64,000 bases of DNA from Streptomyces guryensis (GTDB taxonomy: Bacteria; Actinomycetota; Actinomycetes; Streptomycetales; Streptomycetaceae), in the NCBI RefSeq assembly GCF_021261325.1, contig NZ_JAJSBI010000007.1, positions 1-64,000 of the forward strand. Direction: 5' to 3'. Each line of letters begins with the position of its first letter. The stretch's first letter is position 1. The translations under genes were made by a program, and so were the position numbers. This document shows, piece by piece, positions 7,535 through 17,186 of the stretch. The notes beneath the pieces were generated by a model, which saw only the letters and a list, made by a program, of their open reading frames with translations, made no database searches and was not told the DNA's origin.

Positions 7535-7546
7535 CCACACGTGTGG
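7535..7546. promoter_or_regulatory. 12-bp perfect palindrome upstream of spermidine-synthase-like gene
   Basis: CCACACGTGTGG is a perfect palindrome 40 bases before the GTG start of the membrane aminopropyltransferase gene. It is a candidate operator; no binding protein can be named. Confidence 0.4.
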
Positions 7547-7586
7547 GTGACGAAGCGTGAAGTTGCAGTGACGTAACGTCGCAGTC

Positions 7587-9221
7587 GTGATCGAGCCGCA
7601 CGCGCCAGCACCACCCGGCACCCCGACCCCCTGGGCGGGCCCCGCGCGGCTGCCCGTCCAGCCGAGCACCGGACGGTTCCTCGTGCTCGCCTGCGTCTTC
7701 GTCTGCGCGGCCTGCGGACTCGTGTACGAGCTCGAACTCGTCGCGCTGGCCTCGTACTTGATCGGCGACTCGGTCACCCAGGCCTCGGTCGTCCTGTCGG
7801 TCATGGTGTTCGCCATGGGCATCGGCTCGCTCGCCGCCAAGCGCCTGCGCTGGCGTGCCGCGGCCGGCTTCGGCGCCATCGAGGCGACGCTCGCGCTCGT
7901 CGGCGGCTGCAGCGCGATGGCCCTGTACGCCGTGTTCGCGTGGACCGGTGACTGGGGCGGCCTGTGGGCGAGCGGCCCGCGCTGGCTGCTGGTCGCCTTC
8001 TCCCTCACCATCGGTCTGCTGATCGGCGCCGAAGTCCCCTTGCTGATGGAGCTGATCCAGCGCATCCGGCGGCAGGACGCGGGCGGCGCGGTGGCCGACC
8101 TGTTCGCCGCGGACTACGTCGGCGCGCTGGTCGGCGGTCTCGCCTTCCCGTTCCTGCTGCTGCCCCTCCTCGGCCAGTTGACCGGCGCGCTGTTGACCGG
8201 CGCGGTCAACGCCGTCGCGGGCGGCACCCTCGTCCTCGGCCTGTTCCGCCGCGACCTCACCCGCCGCGCCCGATGGCTGCTGCTGATCGCCAACCTCGCC
8301 GTGCTCGGCGTCCTCGCGGCGGCGGCCGTCCTGGTCGACGACTTCGAGCAGGCGGCCCGGCACGCGGTGTACGGCCACGACGTGCGCGTGGCGCTGCAGA
8401 CCGGCACCCAGGAGATCGTCCTCACCGGCGGCACCGGCGGCCGCCCCCTCGACCTCTACCTCGACGGCCGCCTCAGGGTCGGCCGCGACGAAACCCGCTA
8501 CCACGAAGCCCTGGTGCACCCCGCGATGAACGGCCGGCACGCGCGCGTGCTGATCCTCGGCGGCGGCGACGGCCTGGCCGCCCGCGAAGTGCTGCGCCAC
8601 CCGGGCGTGCGGCGCGTGGACGTCGTCGAACTCGACGCGGCGGTCGTCCGGTTGGCCCGCCACGACCCGGCCCTGTCGAAGCTGAACCGCCACGCCTACG
8701 ACGACCCCCGCGTGCACGTGACGACGGCCGACGCCTTCCGCTGGCTGCGCACGGCGCCCACCTCCACGTATGACGTGGTGATCTCCGACCTGCCCGACCC
8801 GGGCATCACAGCCAGTACGAAGCTGTACTCCCAGGAGTTCTACGGCCTCGCCCGGCGCGCCCTCGCGCCCGGTGGCCGCCTGATGGTGCACGCCGGGCCG
8901 TTCGCCACCCGCCCGCGCGTGTTCTGGACGGTCGTCGCGACCCTGCGCGCCGCCGGCCTGCACACCACCCCCTACCGTGTGGGCGGCCGCGACTCCGGCT
9001 TCGCGGCCGGCCCCGACCGCACGGCCGACGAGTCCCGGGCCGCACGCGACTGGGGTTTCGTCCTGGCCTCGGCCCGTACGGCCCCTTCCCTGGGCCTCGA
9101 CCCGCACGCACCGCCTCCGCAGACCCTGGCCCCGGCGTCCCTGGCGATGGACGCCCGGGCGGCGACCCGCACGAGGGTCACGGACCTGCCGCCGTCCACA
9201 CTGGTGCACCCACGGTACTGA
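7587..9221 (+). CDS. Membrane-bound polyamine aminopropyltransferase (spermidine synthase-like)
   Basis: The N-terminal ~230 of 544 residues form about seven membrane helices, including [28 protein letters not shown]. The C-terminal ~300 residues are a spermidine synthase-type Rossmann domain: [53 protein letters not shown] and [12 protein letters not shown]. Soluble family members transfer aminopropyl from decarboxylated SAM to putrescine. The substrate of the membrane-fused type is less certain. No ribosome site precedes GTG 7587, so translation may be leaderless. Confidence 0.85.
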   Translation: MIEPHAPAPPGTPTPWAGPARLPVQPSTGRFLVLACVFVCAACGLVYELELVALASYLIGDSVTQASVVLSVMVFAMGIGSLAAKRLRWRAAAGFGAIEATLALVGGCSAMALYAVFAWTGDWGGLWASGPRWLLVAFSLTIGLLIGAEVPLLMELIQRIRRQDAGGAVADLFAADYVGALVGGLAFPFLLLPLLGQLTGALLTGAVNAVAGGTLVLGLFRRDLTRRARWLLLIANLAVLGVLAAAAVLVDDFEQAARHAVYGHDVRVALQTGTQEIVLTGGTGGRPLDLYLDGRLRVGRDETRYHEALVHPAMNGRHARVLILGGGDGLAAREVLRHPGVRRVDVVELDAAVVRLARHDPALSKLNRHAYDDPRVHVTTADAFRWLRTAPTSTYDVVISDLPDPGITASTKLYSQEFYGLARRALAPGGRLMVHAGPFATRPRVFWTVVATLRAAGLHTTPYRVGGRDSGFAAGPDRTADESRAARDWGFVLASARTAPSLGLDPHAPPPQTLAPASLAMDARAATRTRVTDLPPSTLVHPRY

Positions 9222-9678
9222 GCAAGCGAAGACGGGGCTTGCCGGTGGCGTTCCCGTAGCACTCGTACGGGTGATCGAAGGCTGTGTCGGGGGCGCCGTC
9301 GAGGACCTCGGTTTCGACGATGCTCGAGCCACTGGCGGAAAACTCTCGAAAACCAGTCGAAGACCACCGCCACGCGGCACCATGGCGCCCCGGTGGCCAT
9401 CGCACGACGCGCTCTCGGACACGGGACCCGGCGTCGGCCAGGTGTGACCGTCCGCGCGTGTGGGACCGCGATCCCACCCAGGACAGCGGGCATGCCCATG
9501 GGGCGGCAGGGCCCGGCTGTGCCGAGGTGACCGGCTCGTGCCCACGCGGCGGAGCCGCATATCGGCACAGCGCCGGCCTCAAGGACCGTTCGCGAGGCAA
9601 CCCGACGAAGAGTCCGGGCAGCCGGGAGTCGGCCAACAACCCTGGTTGATCTCGACAGGAACGGTAGGCTCGGCCGAC
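9222..9678. other. Gene-free region with structured repeat
   Basis: No coding region is supported in this 457-bp gap. It contains the nested inverted repeat at 9516-9571. Just upstream of the next gene there is a possible promoter, with TAGGCT at 9665-9670 as a -10-like element. Confidence 0.5.
9516..9571. repeat. Nested inverted repeat, possible structured RNA or intergenic repeat
   Basis: An outer 10-bp stem (GCTGTGCCGA 9516-9525 with 9562-9571) encloses an inner 6-bp stem (CGGCTC 9532-9537 with GAGCCG 9552-9557). Similar GGCGGAGCCGCA-containing sequences recur between genes in Streptomyces genomes, as far as I recall. Function is unknown. It sits midway in a long gene-free gap rather than directly at a gene end. 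Confidence 0.5.
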
Positions 9679-10530
9679 ATGGAGCATGAGGTGTTCGTTC
9701 CGGTTGTGGCCCGGTGGCTGAGGGAGGCCCTCGCCGACCCCGCGCAGGTGGCCCGGGCGGTTCCCGGGCTCCAGCAGGACGCGGGCGCCGGACCCCTCAC
9801 CGGACGGCTGAAAATGCGCGTCGGCAGCCACTCCGTCACCTACCGCGGCACCGTCCGTGTCACCCCGCAGGACGACGGTTCGTACACCGCCGAGGGCGAC
9901 GCCACCGAGACCCGCGGCACCGGCTCGGTCAAGCTCGCCCTCACCCTCCGCGTCGAGGACGCCGACGGCGGCTGCCGGCTGGCCTTCGAGGGCACGGCCT
10001 CCGCCGACGGCCGCCTCACCGAACTGCCCGCCGAGCAGGTCGCGTCGGCCGCGACCCGCCTGCTGAACCGTTTCGCGGAGAACCTGGCCGCGGGGACGGA
10101 GGCCGAGGAGGCGGAGGCCGAGGAGGCGGAACCCCTCGTCACCCAGGAGTTCGAGGCCAAGGCGACCAACGACTTCGAAACGACCCCGGACGCCGACGAC
10201 GCGCCCGCCCCCGCGCCCGCCGCCGAGCCCACGGAGCACATCCCGGTCCACGACACCGAGGTCCCGCCCTCGTCCCTCGACCCGCTCGCCGAGGCCCCGC
10301 AGGACACGGCCGAGGGCACACCCCCCGCCGAAGCGGCCCACGCCCGCCGCACGATGATCGGCCGCAGCGCAGAGGAGGTCGACCACGCCCCGCCCCGCGG
10401 CCGCTACGCCCCGGTCCCCGCCCCGCAGACGGTGTCGGCCGGCTCCCCCCTGCGCTGGGCGGCCCCGGCGGCGGCCCTCGTGGTCGCGTCGGCGATCGTC
10501 GTGGGCCGGCTGCTGCGCAGGCGCCACTGA
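9679..10530 (+). CDS. SRPBCC (CoxG-like) protein with C-terminal membrane anchor
   Basis: The 283-residue protein starts at ATG 9679. Residues 1-145 form an SRPBCC/CoxG-like START-fold domain (MEHEVFVPVVARWLREALADP, VARAVPGLQQDAGAGPLTGRLKMRVG). A long acidic and proline-rich linker follows, then a single C-terminal hydrophobic helix (AAALVVASAIVVGRLL) with a basic tail. The architecture suggests a ligand-binding domain tethered to the inner face of the membrane. CoxG-type domains were named from carbon monoxide dehydrogenase maturation and recruit the enzyme to membranes, but no such genes are nearby. Confidence 0.8.
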   Translation: MEHEVFVPVVARWLREALADPAQVARAVPGLQQDAGAGPLTGRLKMRVGSHSVTYRGTVRVTPQDDGSYTAEGDATETRGTGSVKLALTLRVEDADGGCRLAFEGTASADGRLTELPAEQVASAATRLLNRFAENLAAGTEAEEAEAEEAEPLVTQEFEAKATNDFETTPDADDAPAPAPAAEPTEHIPVHDTEVPPSSLDPLAEAPQDTAEGTPPAEAAHARRTMIGRSAEEVDHAPPRGRYAPVPAPQTVSAGSPLRWAAPAAALVVASAIVVGRLLRRRH

Positions 10531-10563
10531 CGGCGGTCTTGATCGTCCCAGTAGGGTCGTCCC

Positions 10564-11352
10564 GTGAGTAACGAAGACATCACGCTGACCGCGGGCGACG
10601 CGGAGGTGACCGTGCAGCCGGGCAACGGCGGCCGGGTCGGAGGACTGCGCGTCGGAGGCATCGAACTGCTCCGGCAGGGCGAGCGGTTCGGCTGCTTCCC
10701 GATGGTCCCCTGGTGCGGGCGGATCCGCGACGGCCGCTTCCGGGACGGCGCCACCGTCCACCAGATGCCGCTCAACGCCCCGCCGCACGCCATCCACGGC
10801 ACCGTCCGCGACGGCGCCTGGCGCACCGCGCGCGTCAACGCCGAAGAGGCCGTCCTCACGTACGACCTGGTCGAGCCCTGGCCCTACGCCGGCCGCGTCA
10901 CGCAGCAGTTCGCGCTCACGCCGGACGCCCTGACCCTGACGATGTCCGTGGAGACGCTCGACTCCTCCTTCCCGGCCCAGATCGGCTGGCACCCCTGGTT
11001 CAACCGGAACCTCGGGGGCAAGGACGTCCAGCTCGCCTTCACACCCGCCTGGCAGGAGGAGCGCGGCGACGACCACCTGCCCACCGGCAACCGCGTCGAC
11101 CCCCGCCCCGCCCCCTGGGACGACTGCTTCGGCATGCCCGGCGGCGTCGACGTCACCCTCACCTGGCCCGGTCAGCTGGAGCTGAAGGTGGCCAGCCGCG
11201 AGGAGTGGGTCGTCGTCTACGACGAGCAGGAGGAGGCCGTGTGCGTGGAGCCGCAGACGGGCCCGCCCGACGGCCTGAACAGCCACCCTCGTCTGGTCAC
11301 CCTGCTGGAGCCCCTGGAAGCCGCGACCACCTGGACCTGGCACCGCCTCTAA
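10564..11352 (+). CDS. Aldose 1-epimerase family protein
   Basis: The 262-residue protein begins at GTG 10564 and carries aldose epimerase (mutarotase) features: PGNGGRVGGLRVGG, FPMVPWCGRIRDGRF, NAPPHAIHGTVRDGAW with the catalytic-type His, IGWHPWFNR, and the late VCVEPQTGPPDG segment with the catalytic Glu. It is expected to interconvert sugar anomers in the cytoplasm. It is 10 bases from pyrE and probably forms an operon with it. Confidence 0.88.
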   Translation: MSNEDITLTAGDAEVTVQPGNGGRVGGLRVGGIELLRQGERFGCFPMVPWCGRIRDGRFRDGATVHQMPLNAPPHAIHGTVRDGAWRTARVNAEEAVLTYDLVEPWPYAGRVTQQFALTPDALTLTMSVETLDSSFPAQIGWHPWFNRNLGGKDVQLAFTPAWQEERGDDHLPTGNRVDPRPAPWDDCFGMPGGVDVTLTWPGQLELKVASREEWVVVYDEQEEAVCVEPQTGPPDGLNSHPRLVTLLEPLEAATTWTWHRL

Positions 11353-11362
11353 GCTGGGCGGC

Positions 11363-11911
11363 ATGACGGACGTACGTGGCGAACTGCTGCAGCAGATCAA
11401 GGACAAGGCCGTGGTGCACGGCAAGGTGACCCTGTCGTCGGGCAAGGAAGCCGACTACTACATCGACCTTCGCCGGATCACCCTGGACGGCGTGGCCGCC
11501 CCCCTGGTCGGTCAGGTCATGCTCGACCTGACCGCCGACATCGACTACGAGGCCGTCGGCGGCCTGACCCTGGGCGCCGACCCGGTGGCGACCTCGATGC
11601 TGCACGCCTCCGCCGCGCGCGGGAAGGTGCTCGACGCCTTCGTCGTCCGCAAGGCGGGCAAGGCACACGGTCTGCAGCGCCGGATCGAGGGCGCCGAGGT
11701 CAAGGGGCGGCGGGTGCTGGCCGTCGAGGACACCTCGACCACGGGCGGCTCGGTGCTGACCGCGGTCGCGGCGCTGCGCGAGGCCGGCGCGGAGGTCGTC
11801 GCGGTGGCCACGATCGTGGACCGTGCCACGGGCGCCGCCGAGGCGATCGCGGAGCAGGCGGGCGTACCGTACGTCTTCGCCTACTCCAAGGACGACCTCG
11901 GCCTCGACTGA
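11363..11911 (+). CDS. pyrE: Orotate phosphoribosyltransferase
   Basis: The 182-residue product carries the PRPP-binding signature RRVLAVEDTSTTGGSV and an N-terminal VTLSSGKEADYYIDLRR block typical of PyrE. The enzyme converts orotate and PRPP to orotidine 5'-monophosphate in pyrimidine synthesis. Length matches the family. The start lies 10 bases after the aldose epimerase stop. Confidence 0.95.
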   Translation: MTDVRGELLQQIKDKAVVHGKVTLSSGKEADYYIDLRRITLDGVAAPLVGQVMLDLTADIDYEAVGGLTLGADPVATSMLHASAARGKVLDAFVVRKAGKAHGLQRRIEGAEVKGRRVLAVEDTSTTGGSVLTAVAALREAGAEVVAVATIVDRATGAAEAIAEQAGVPYVFAYSKDDLGLD

Positions 11912-12087
11912 CGGCCGCGCCCGAGCTACTCGCGGGTACCCCGACCGCGTTGTCCACAAGCCGGACAGGGCGGGCAAAGCATCCGGTCAGGTCTGGAAAG
12001 ATGGCGCCGACGACGACGTCACCCCCAAGGTCTAGGTCAGGGCCGTAGCAGCAGAACGCCAACCCGCACATACCAAGGAGCGGTCAG

Positions 12088-13110
12088 ATGCCCATCGCAA
12101 CTCCCGAGGTCTACAACGAGATGCTGGACCGGGCGAAGGCAGGCAAGTTCGCCTACCCGGCGATCAACGTGACCTCGACCCAGACCCTGCACGCGGCCCT
12201 GCGCGGTTTCGCGGAGGCGGAGAGCGACGGCATCATCCAGATCTCGACGGGTGGGGCCGAGTTCCTGGGCGGTCAGTACAGCAAGGAGATGGTGACCGGC
12301 GCGGTCGCGCTGGCCGAGTTCGCGCACATCGTCGCCGCGAAGTACCCGGTCACGGTCGCCCTGCACACGGACCACTGCCCCAAGGACAAGCTCGACGGGT
12401 ACGTACGTCCGCTGCTCGCCGTCTCCGAGGAGCGCGTGAAGGCCGGCGGCAACCCGCTCTTCCAGTCGCACATGTGGGACGGCTCCGCGGAGACCCTCGC
12501 CGACAACCTGGCCATCGCCCAGGAGCTCCTGGAGCGCGCCCGCGCCGCGAAGATCATCCTCGAGGTCGAGATCACCCCGACCGGCGGCGAGGAGGACGGC
12601 GTCTCGCACGAGATCAACGACTCCCTGTACACGACGGTCGACGACGCCATCCGTACGGCTGAGGCGCTCGGCCTGGGCGAGAAGGGCCGCTACCTGCTGG
12701 CCGCGTCCTTCGGCAACGTGCACGGCGTGTACAAGCCGGGCAACGTCGTCCTGCGCCCCGAGCTCCTGAAGGAGCTCAACGAGGGTGTCGGGTCCAAGTA
12801 CGGCAAGCAGTCCCCGTTCGACTTCGTCTTCCACGGCGGCTCCGGCTCCACCGCCGAGGAGATCGCCACCGCGCTGGACAACGGCGTCGTGAAGATGAAC
12901 CTCGACACCGACACCCAGTACGCCTTCACCCGCCCGGTCGCGGACCACATGTTCCGCAACTACGACGGCGTCCTGAAGGTCGACGGCGAGGTCGGCTCCA
13001 AGAAGACCTACGACCCGCGCACCTGGGGCAAGCTGGCCGAGGCGAGCATGGCCCAGCGCGTGACCGAGGCCTGCGCCAACCTGCGCTCCACCGGCACGAA
13101 GATCAAGTAA
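12088..13110 (+). CDS. fba: Class II fructose-bisphosphate aldolase
   Basis: The 340-residue class II (zinc) aldolase contains the metal-binding LHTDHCPKDK segment, EVEITPTGGEEDG, SFGNVHGVYKPGN, FHGGSGSTAEEI and KMNLDTDTQYAF. It cleaves fructose 1,6-bisphosphate in glycolysis and works in reverse in gluconeogenesis. An AAGGAG ribosome site lies 7 bases before ATG 12088. A strong hairpin follows the gene. Confidence 0.96.
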   Translation: MPIATPEVYNEMLDRAKAGKFAYPAINVTSTQTLHAALRGFAEAESDGIIQISTGGAEFLGGQYSKEMVTGAVALAEFAHIVAAKYPVTVALHTDHCPKDKLDGYVRPLLAVSEERVKAGGNPLFQSHMWDGSAETLADNLAIAQELLERARAAKIILEVEITPTGGEEDGVSHEINDSLYTTVDDAIRTAEALGLGEKGRYLLAASFGNVHGVYKPGNVVLRPELLKELNEGVGSKYGKQSPFDFVFHGGSGSTAEEIATALDNGVVKMNLDTDTQYAFTRPVADHMFRNYDGVLKVDGEVGSKKTYDPRTWGKLAEASMAQRVTEACANLRSTGTKIK

Positions 13111-13124
13111 CCCCTTGGGGAGCA

Positions 13125-13157
13125 CGAGCCCGGCGTCTGTCTACGGCGCCGGGCTCG
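13125..13157 (+). terminator. Terminator after fba
   Basis: CGAGCCCGGCG (13125-13135) pairs with CGCCGGGCTCG (13147-13157) across an 11-base loop, 15 bases after the fba stop. Confidence 0.85.
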
Positions 13158-13173
13158 CTGTATACCTGGGGGC

Positions 13174-14640
13174 ATGCCCGACGTCCGGATCGCCTCCTCG
13201 CAGGGCAAGTGGATCCTGCTCACCACCGTGCTCGGCTCCAGCATGGCCTTGCTGGACTCGACCGTCGTCAATGTCGCCCTGCCGCGCATCGGCCGCGACC
13301 TGGACGCGAACCTCGCCGCCCTCCAGTGGACGGTCAACGCGTACATGCTCACGCTGGCCGGGCTGATCCTGCTCGGCGGCTCCCTCGGCGACCGCTACGG
13401 CCGCCGCAAGGTGTTCGTGATCGGGGTGGTGTGGTTCGCGGGGGCCTCCCTGCTGTGCGGTCTGGCGCCGAGCGCGGGCGTGCTCGTCGCCGCCCGCGCG
13501 CTGCAGGGGGTCGGCGGGGCGCTCCTCACCCCCGGTTCCCTCGCGCTGATCCAGGCGTCCTTCCACGCCGACGACCGGGGCAGGGCGGTGGGCCTGTGGT
13601 CCGGCTTCGGCGGGATCGGCGCGGCGGTCGGCCCGTTCCTGGGCGGCTGGCTGGTGGACGGCCCCGGCTGGCGCTGGGTCTTCCTCCTCAACGTCCCGCT
13701 GGCCCTGCTGTGCGCCCCCATCGCCGTACGTCACGTCCCCGAGTCGGCGGACGGCCGCACGCACGGCCGCTTCGACGTGCTCGGCGCGGTCCTCGGCGCA
13801 CTGGCGCTCGCACTCGTCACATACGCCCTGATCGAGGCCCGCCAGGGCTCCCTCGTGGTCGCCGTCACCGCGGTCGCCGGGCTGGCGGCGGGCGTGGCCT
13901 TCGTCCAAGTGGAGAAGCGCAGCCCGGACCCGATGATGCCGCTGGACGTCTTCAAGTCCCGCCAGTTCACTGCCGTCAACCTGGTCACGCTGTGCGTCTA
14001 CGCGGCCTTCAGCGGCTTCTTCTTCCTCACCGCGCTCCAGCTGCAGGTCGCCGTGGGCTGGTCGCCGCTCGCCGCCGGTACGGCCCTGCTCCCGACGACG
14101 GTCCTGATGCTGCTGTTCTCCGCCCGCTCGGGCGCCCTCGCCGACCAGATCGGCCCCCGTATCCCCCTGACTGCCGGACCGCTCCTGTGCGCGGCCGGGA
14201 TGCTGCTGATGCTGAGGGTCGGCCCGGGCGCCTCGTACGTGCTCGACGTCCTGCCCGCCGTACTGGTCCTCGGCGCCGGCATGGTCACCCTGGTGGCACC
14301 GCTGACGGCCACCGTCCTCGCCTCCGTGGACACCGCGCGGGCGGGCCTGGCCAGCGGAATCAACAACGCGGCGGCCCGCGCGGCCGGCCTGATCGCCGTG
14401 GCCGCGCTGCCGCTGCTCGCCGGGATGGGCCCGGACGCCTACCTCTCCGCGAGCGCCTTCGACGACGCCTTCCACCGGGCGATGCTGCTGTGCGCGGGCG
14501 CCCTGGTGGTCGGCTCGGGCGTCGCCTTCGCGACCGTACGACCGCTGCCGCCCGGTTGCCGCCGCCCGGAGTGCCGTACGCATGGGGCGGTCACGGCTCC
14601 GCCGCTGGAGGGGCAGCGGGCGCGGCGGCGGATCGCATAG
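13174..14640 (+). CDS. MFS drug-type exporter (DHA2 family, 14 membrane segments)
   Basis: The 488-residue membrane protein has the DHA2 signatures LLDSTVVNVALPRIGRDL (helix 1), GGSLGDRYGRRKVF (motif A) and LQGVGGALLTPGSLALI. About 14 hydrophobic segments can be counted. EmrB/QacA-type proteins export drugs or small metabolites with proton antiport; the substrate is unknown. Gene-specific regulation is not evident. It is closed by a perfect 17-bp terminator stem and forms the last core gene before the injection-system locus. Confidence 0.9.
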   Translation: MPDVRIASSQGKWILLTTVLGSSMALLDSTVVNVALPRIGRDLDANLAALQWTVNAYMLTLAGLILLGGSLGDRYGRRKVFVIGVVWFAGASLLCGLAPSAGVLVAARALQGVGGALLTPGSLALIQASFHADDRGRAVGLWSGFGGIGAAVGPFLGGWLVDGPGWRWVFLLNVPLALLCAPIAVRHVPESADGRTHGRFDVLGAVLGALALALVTYALIEARQGSLVVAVTAVAGLAAGVAFVQVEKRSPDPMMPLDVFKSRQFTAVNLVTLCVYAAFSGFFFLTALQLQVAVGWSPLAAGTALLPTTVLMLLFSARSGALADQIGPRIPLTAGPLLCAAGMLLMLRVGPGASYVLDVLPAVLVLGAGMVTLVAPLTATVLASVDTARAGLASGINNAAARAAGLIAVAALPLLAGMGPDAYLSASAFDDAFHRAMLLCAGALVVGSGVAFATVRPLPPGCRRPECRTHGAVTAPPLEGQRARRRIA

Positions 14641-14671
14641 AGCGCGGCACCGCTCTGCGACCCACTCCGGA

Positions 14672-14712
14672 CACACGGCAACCCCAGGTCAATGGCCTGG
14701 GGTTGCCGTGTG
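14672..14712 (+). terminator. Terminator after the MFS exporter
   Basis: A perfect 17-bp stem (14672-14688 with 14696-14712) and a 7-base loop. The ~80 bases beyond it, up to the eCIS accessory gene at 14855, are unusually AT-rich for this window and may mark the locus border. Confidence 0.9.
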
Positions 14713-14854
14713 ATCGTCGGTGCGGTTCGCGTGCTGGTTTTCAGACCCTTGTTGTCGGTTTCCGGACGGATCCGCTCTGGAAGCGATGCGCCGCTTTGTA
14801 GTTGGCGTCAACACCGATCAACAATGAGTCAGAAGTGAAGAGTTCGAATCAGAG

Positions 14855-16177
14855 TCAATGCTTGGTGCTGCTGAGCACACCGCTCACGTTCAGGACCTCG
14901 TGGCAGCCCTTCGCCCGCCGGCCGGTGGCCGGGGTGCCCGGCTTGTTGCAGGTCACCTCGATGGCCACGGAGTCGCCCTCGGGGATCTTGATGGGGGTCA
15001 CCCAGTGATAGTCCTGGTTGCGGAAGGTCTCCATGGCGATCGTGGTGATCTTGCGGTCGCCGAAGGTGATCGTCAACACGCCCTCGTCGCCCTGGAAGTT
15101 GGCGACCACGATGTCCGTGACACCGAAGATGCTGCCCTTGGGCACCTTGTAGGTACCGGTCTTGGTCTCGCCGCTCGTCGACTGTACGTCGATGGTCTGC
15201 GAGCTCTGCTGACCACCGGCCGAGCCGCCGCCACCGCTGGAGCCGCCGTCGCCGCCCGTTCCGGCCGAACCGCCGCCCGAGCCCTGACCGTTGGGGCTGA
15301 CGGAACTGCCGCCGTCGCCGGGAGTCTGCTGTGCGCCGGGCGTGGGACGGGCCTTGACGGCCTCGTCGGCCGCGTCCTTGGCGGCGCTGCGCACCGCAGG
15401 GCGGACCAGCGCGAACCAGAGCAGCAGCAGCGCGATCAGCGCGGCGAGCAGCGCGAGCAGCCACTTGGGGAAGATCGGGATCTGGACGAACTCGGCGTCC
15501 AGCGGCGCCCGGACGGGAGTCTCGTACGGGCTCGGCCGGTCGTCCTGTTCGCGGTCGTCGGTGGTCTCGACAGTGAATGGCCAGACCACCGGGGCGCCGA
15601 ACCACACCGGCTTGCCGGTGCGGACGCGCAGTCCGATCTCCGTCGACTCGCCGGGCTCCAGCTTCGGCTTCGCCGGGTTGAAGGTGAACCCGAGCTCCTC
15701 GCCCGCCTGGCCGGCGGTGAAGCCCACCTGCACCGGGGTGTTGCCCTGGTTCTGGACCGCCAGCCGGTAGCGGCCGCGCAGCCAGCCGCGCCGGCGGCGC
15801 GGAGCCAGCTCGGTGCGCAGCTCGCGGAACTCCTCGATGTGCACGGTGGTTTCGAGGACCCGCACCGACTCGGGGTGCTCGGCCGGCAGAACCCGTACAC
15901 CGAGCGGCATTTCGCCGGCCCGGATCTCCGCGGAGCGGGGGGGCTCCAGACGGATCGTCACCGTTTCGGAGGTGCCGGGATAGAGCGAGACCCGTGCGGG
16001 TTCGACGGTGGTCCAGCCGGCGCAGTCCCCGACGACCTCCAGGCTGTATGCCTCGACGATGTCGCTGTCGTTGCGGACGGTCAGACTTGTCGTGGCGGTA
16101 TCACCCGGCGCCACTGTCACGGCCGGAATGTCGAGGCCGGGCGCACCGGGGCCGGAAGAGGCTGGGGAAGGCGTCAC
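14855..16177 (-). CDS. eCIS-associated membrane protein with CARDB/MSP-like beta domains ("hydrolytic protein" type)
   Basis: The 440-residue protein has an N-terminal beta-sandwich pair (VTVAPGDTATTSLTVRNDSDIVEAY, VSLYPGTSETVTIRLEPP). A second such domain follows to about residue 245, then one membrane helix (KWLLALLAALIALLLLWFALV), a Gly/Ser-rich linker and a C-terminal beta domain (TYKVPKGSIFGVTDI). Proteins of this architecture are often annotated 'hydrolytic protein' (COG1470) in Streptomyces and sit beside the injection-system regulator. No catalytic site is evident, so I treat it as a membrane or surface accessory. It is divergent from the LuxR-type gene. Confidence 0.7.
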   Translation of the reverse strand: MTPSPASSGPGAPGLDIPAVTVAPGDTATTSLTVRNDSDIVEAYSLEVVGDCAGWTTVEPARVSLYPGTSETVTIRLEPPRSAEIRAGEMPLGVRVLPAEHPESVRVLETTVHIEEFRELRTELAPRRRRGWLRGRYRLAVQNQGNTPVQVGFTAGQAGEELGFTFNPAKPKLEPGESTEIGLRVRTGKPVWFGAPVVWPFTVETTDDREQDDRPSPYETPVRAPLDAEFVQIPIFPKWLLALLAALIALLLLWFALVRPAVRSAAKDAADEAVKARPTPGAQQTPGDGGSSVSPNGQGSGGGSAGTGGDGGSSGGGGSAGGQQSSQTIDVQSTSGETKTGTYKVPKGSIFGVTDIVVANFQGDEGVLTITFGDRKITTIAMETFRNQDYHWVTPIKIPEGDSVAIEVTCNKPGTPATGRRAKGCHEVLNVSGVLSSTKH

Positions 16178-16383
16178 GCCACCACGCTAGGAGCACTCCC
16201 CGGGCTGCCACGAGGAACGCGAGGGCAAGACCGGGGCAGTCGCGCTGCCCGGACAGCCACCGGCAACTCCCGTGTAACCGTGGGTCGTTAGTGTCTGCCG
16301 TCACCTCCCGTGCGCCGCCGCCGCCGGTCGACGTGCCCTCGCGCACCACCTCCCCCACGAATCAGAAAGCAGGCAATACCCCC
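16178..16383. promoter_or_regulatory. Divergent promoter region of the eCIS accessory and regulator genes
   Basis: This 206-bp gap separates the minus-strand membrane protein gene from the plus-strand LuxR-type regulator gene and must hold both promoters. GGGCAG...CTGCCC (about 16236-16252) is a short inverted repeat; no consensus promoter was certain. Confidence 0.4.
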
Positions 16384-17043
16384 ATGTCCAGTGCACAGGA
16401 GAAGAGTTCGCCCGGTCGCGGCGGCCGGGTGACCGTGGTCGTGTACGCCGCCGATCCGGTGCTGCGGGTCGGCGTCGTCCACCAGCTGCGCCAGCGTCCC
16501 GAGATCGACCTGCTCGACGAGGCCGACGCCGAGCGGGCCCAGGTGTCGTTGGTGGTCGTGGACCACGTGGACGACGACGTGGCCGCCCTGCTGGAGCGGC
16601 TGCGGCTGAACACCGGCACCCGTACCGGCCTCGTCGTCGGCACCCTCGGGTCCGGGGCGCTGCAACGCGTCATAGAGTGCGGCGTCTCGGCGGTGCTGCG
16701 GCGCACGGAGGCGGACCAGGACCAGTTACTGCACCTGATCCTGGCAGTGGCCAACGGCGAGGGCGTGCTCCCCGGCGATCTGCTCGGCAAGCTGCTCAGC
16801 CATGTGAGCAGCATCCAGCGCTCGGCGCTCGACCCGCGGGGCCTGTCCCTGTCCACGCTGACCACGCGCGAGGCCGACATGCTGCGCCTGGTGTCCGAGG
16901 GCCTGGACACCGCGGAGATCGCCCGCAAGACCGCGTACTCCGAACGCACCGTCAAGAACGTCCTGCACGAGATCATCACGCGGCTGCAACTGCACAACCG
17001 GGCCCACGCGGTGGGCTACGCACTGCGCAACGGCCTCATCTGA
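16384..17043 (+). CDS. LuxR-type response-regulator-like transcription factor of the eCIS locus
   Basis: The 219-residue protein has an N-terminal receiver-like region (RVTVVVYAADPVLRVGVVHQL) without a clear phospho-acceptor Asp in the usual place. Its C-terminal LuxR helix-turn-helix is clear (LTTREADMLRLVSEGLDTAEIARKTAYSERTVKNVLHEI). It resembles the regulator heading the S. coelicolor eCIS locus (recalled as SCO4263). It probably controls the downstream genes. A phosphorylation-independent receiver is inferred from the weak acidic pocket. Confidence 0.85.
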   Translation: MSSAQEKSSPGRGGRVTVVVYAADPVLRVGVVHQLRQRPEIDLLDEADAERAQVSLVVVDHVDDDVAALLERLRLNTGTRTGLVVGTLGSGALQRVIECGVSAVLRRTEADQDQLLHLILAVANGEGVLPGDLLGKLLSHVSSIQRSALDPRGLSLSTLTTREADMLRLVSEGLDTAEIARKTAYSERTVKNVLHEIITRLQLHNRAHAVGYALRNGLI

Positions 17044-17186
17044 CACCGGCGTTGCCCGAAAGCGCACCACATGCTTCCCCCGGGTACGGCCCCACCGCCC
17101 TGCCACGCCGCGCCCGCGCGGTACAAGGTGGCGGGGGCAGTCCGGATGGGCACATCCGGATGCCGCACCAGACTGCGGAGGGAACC

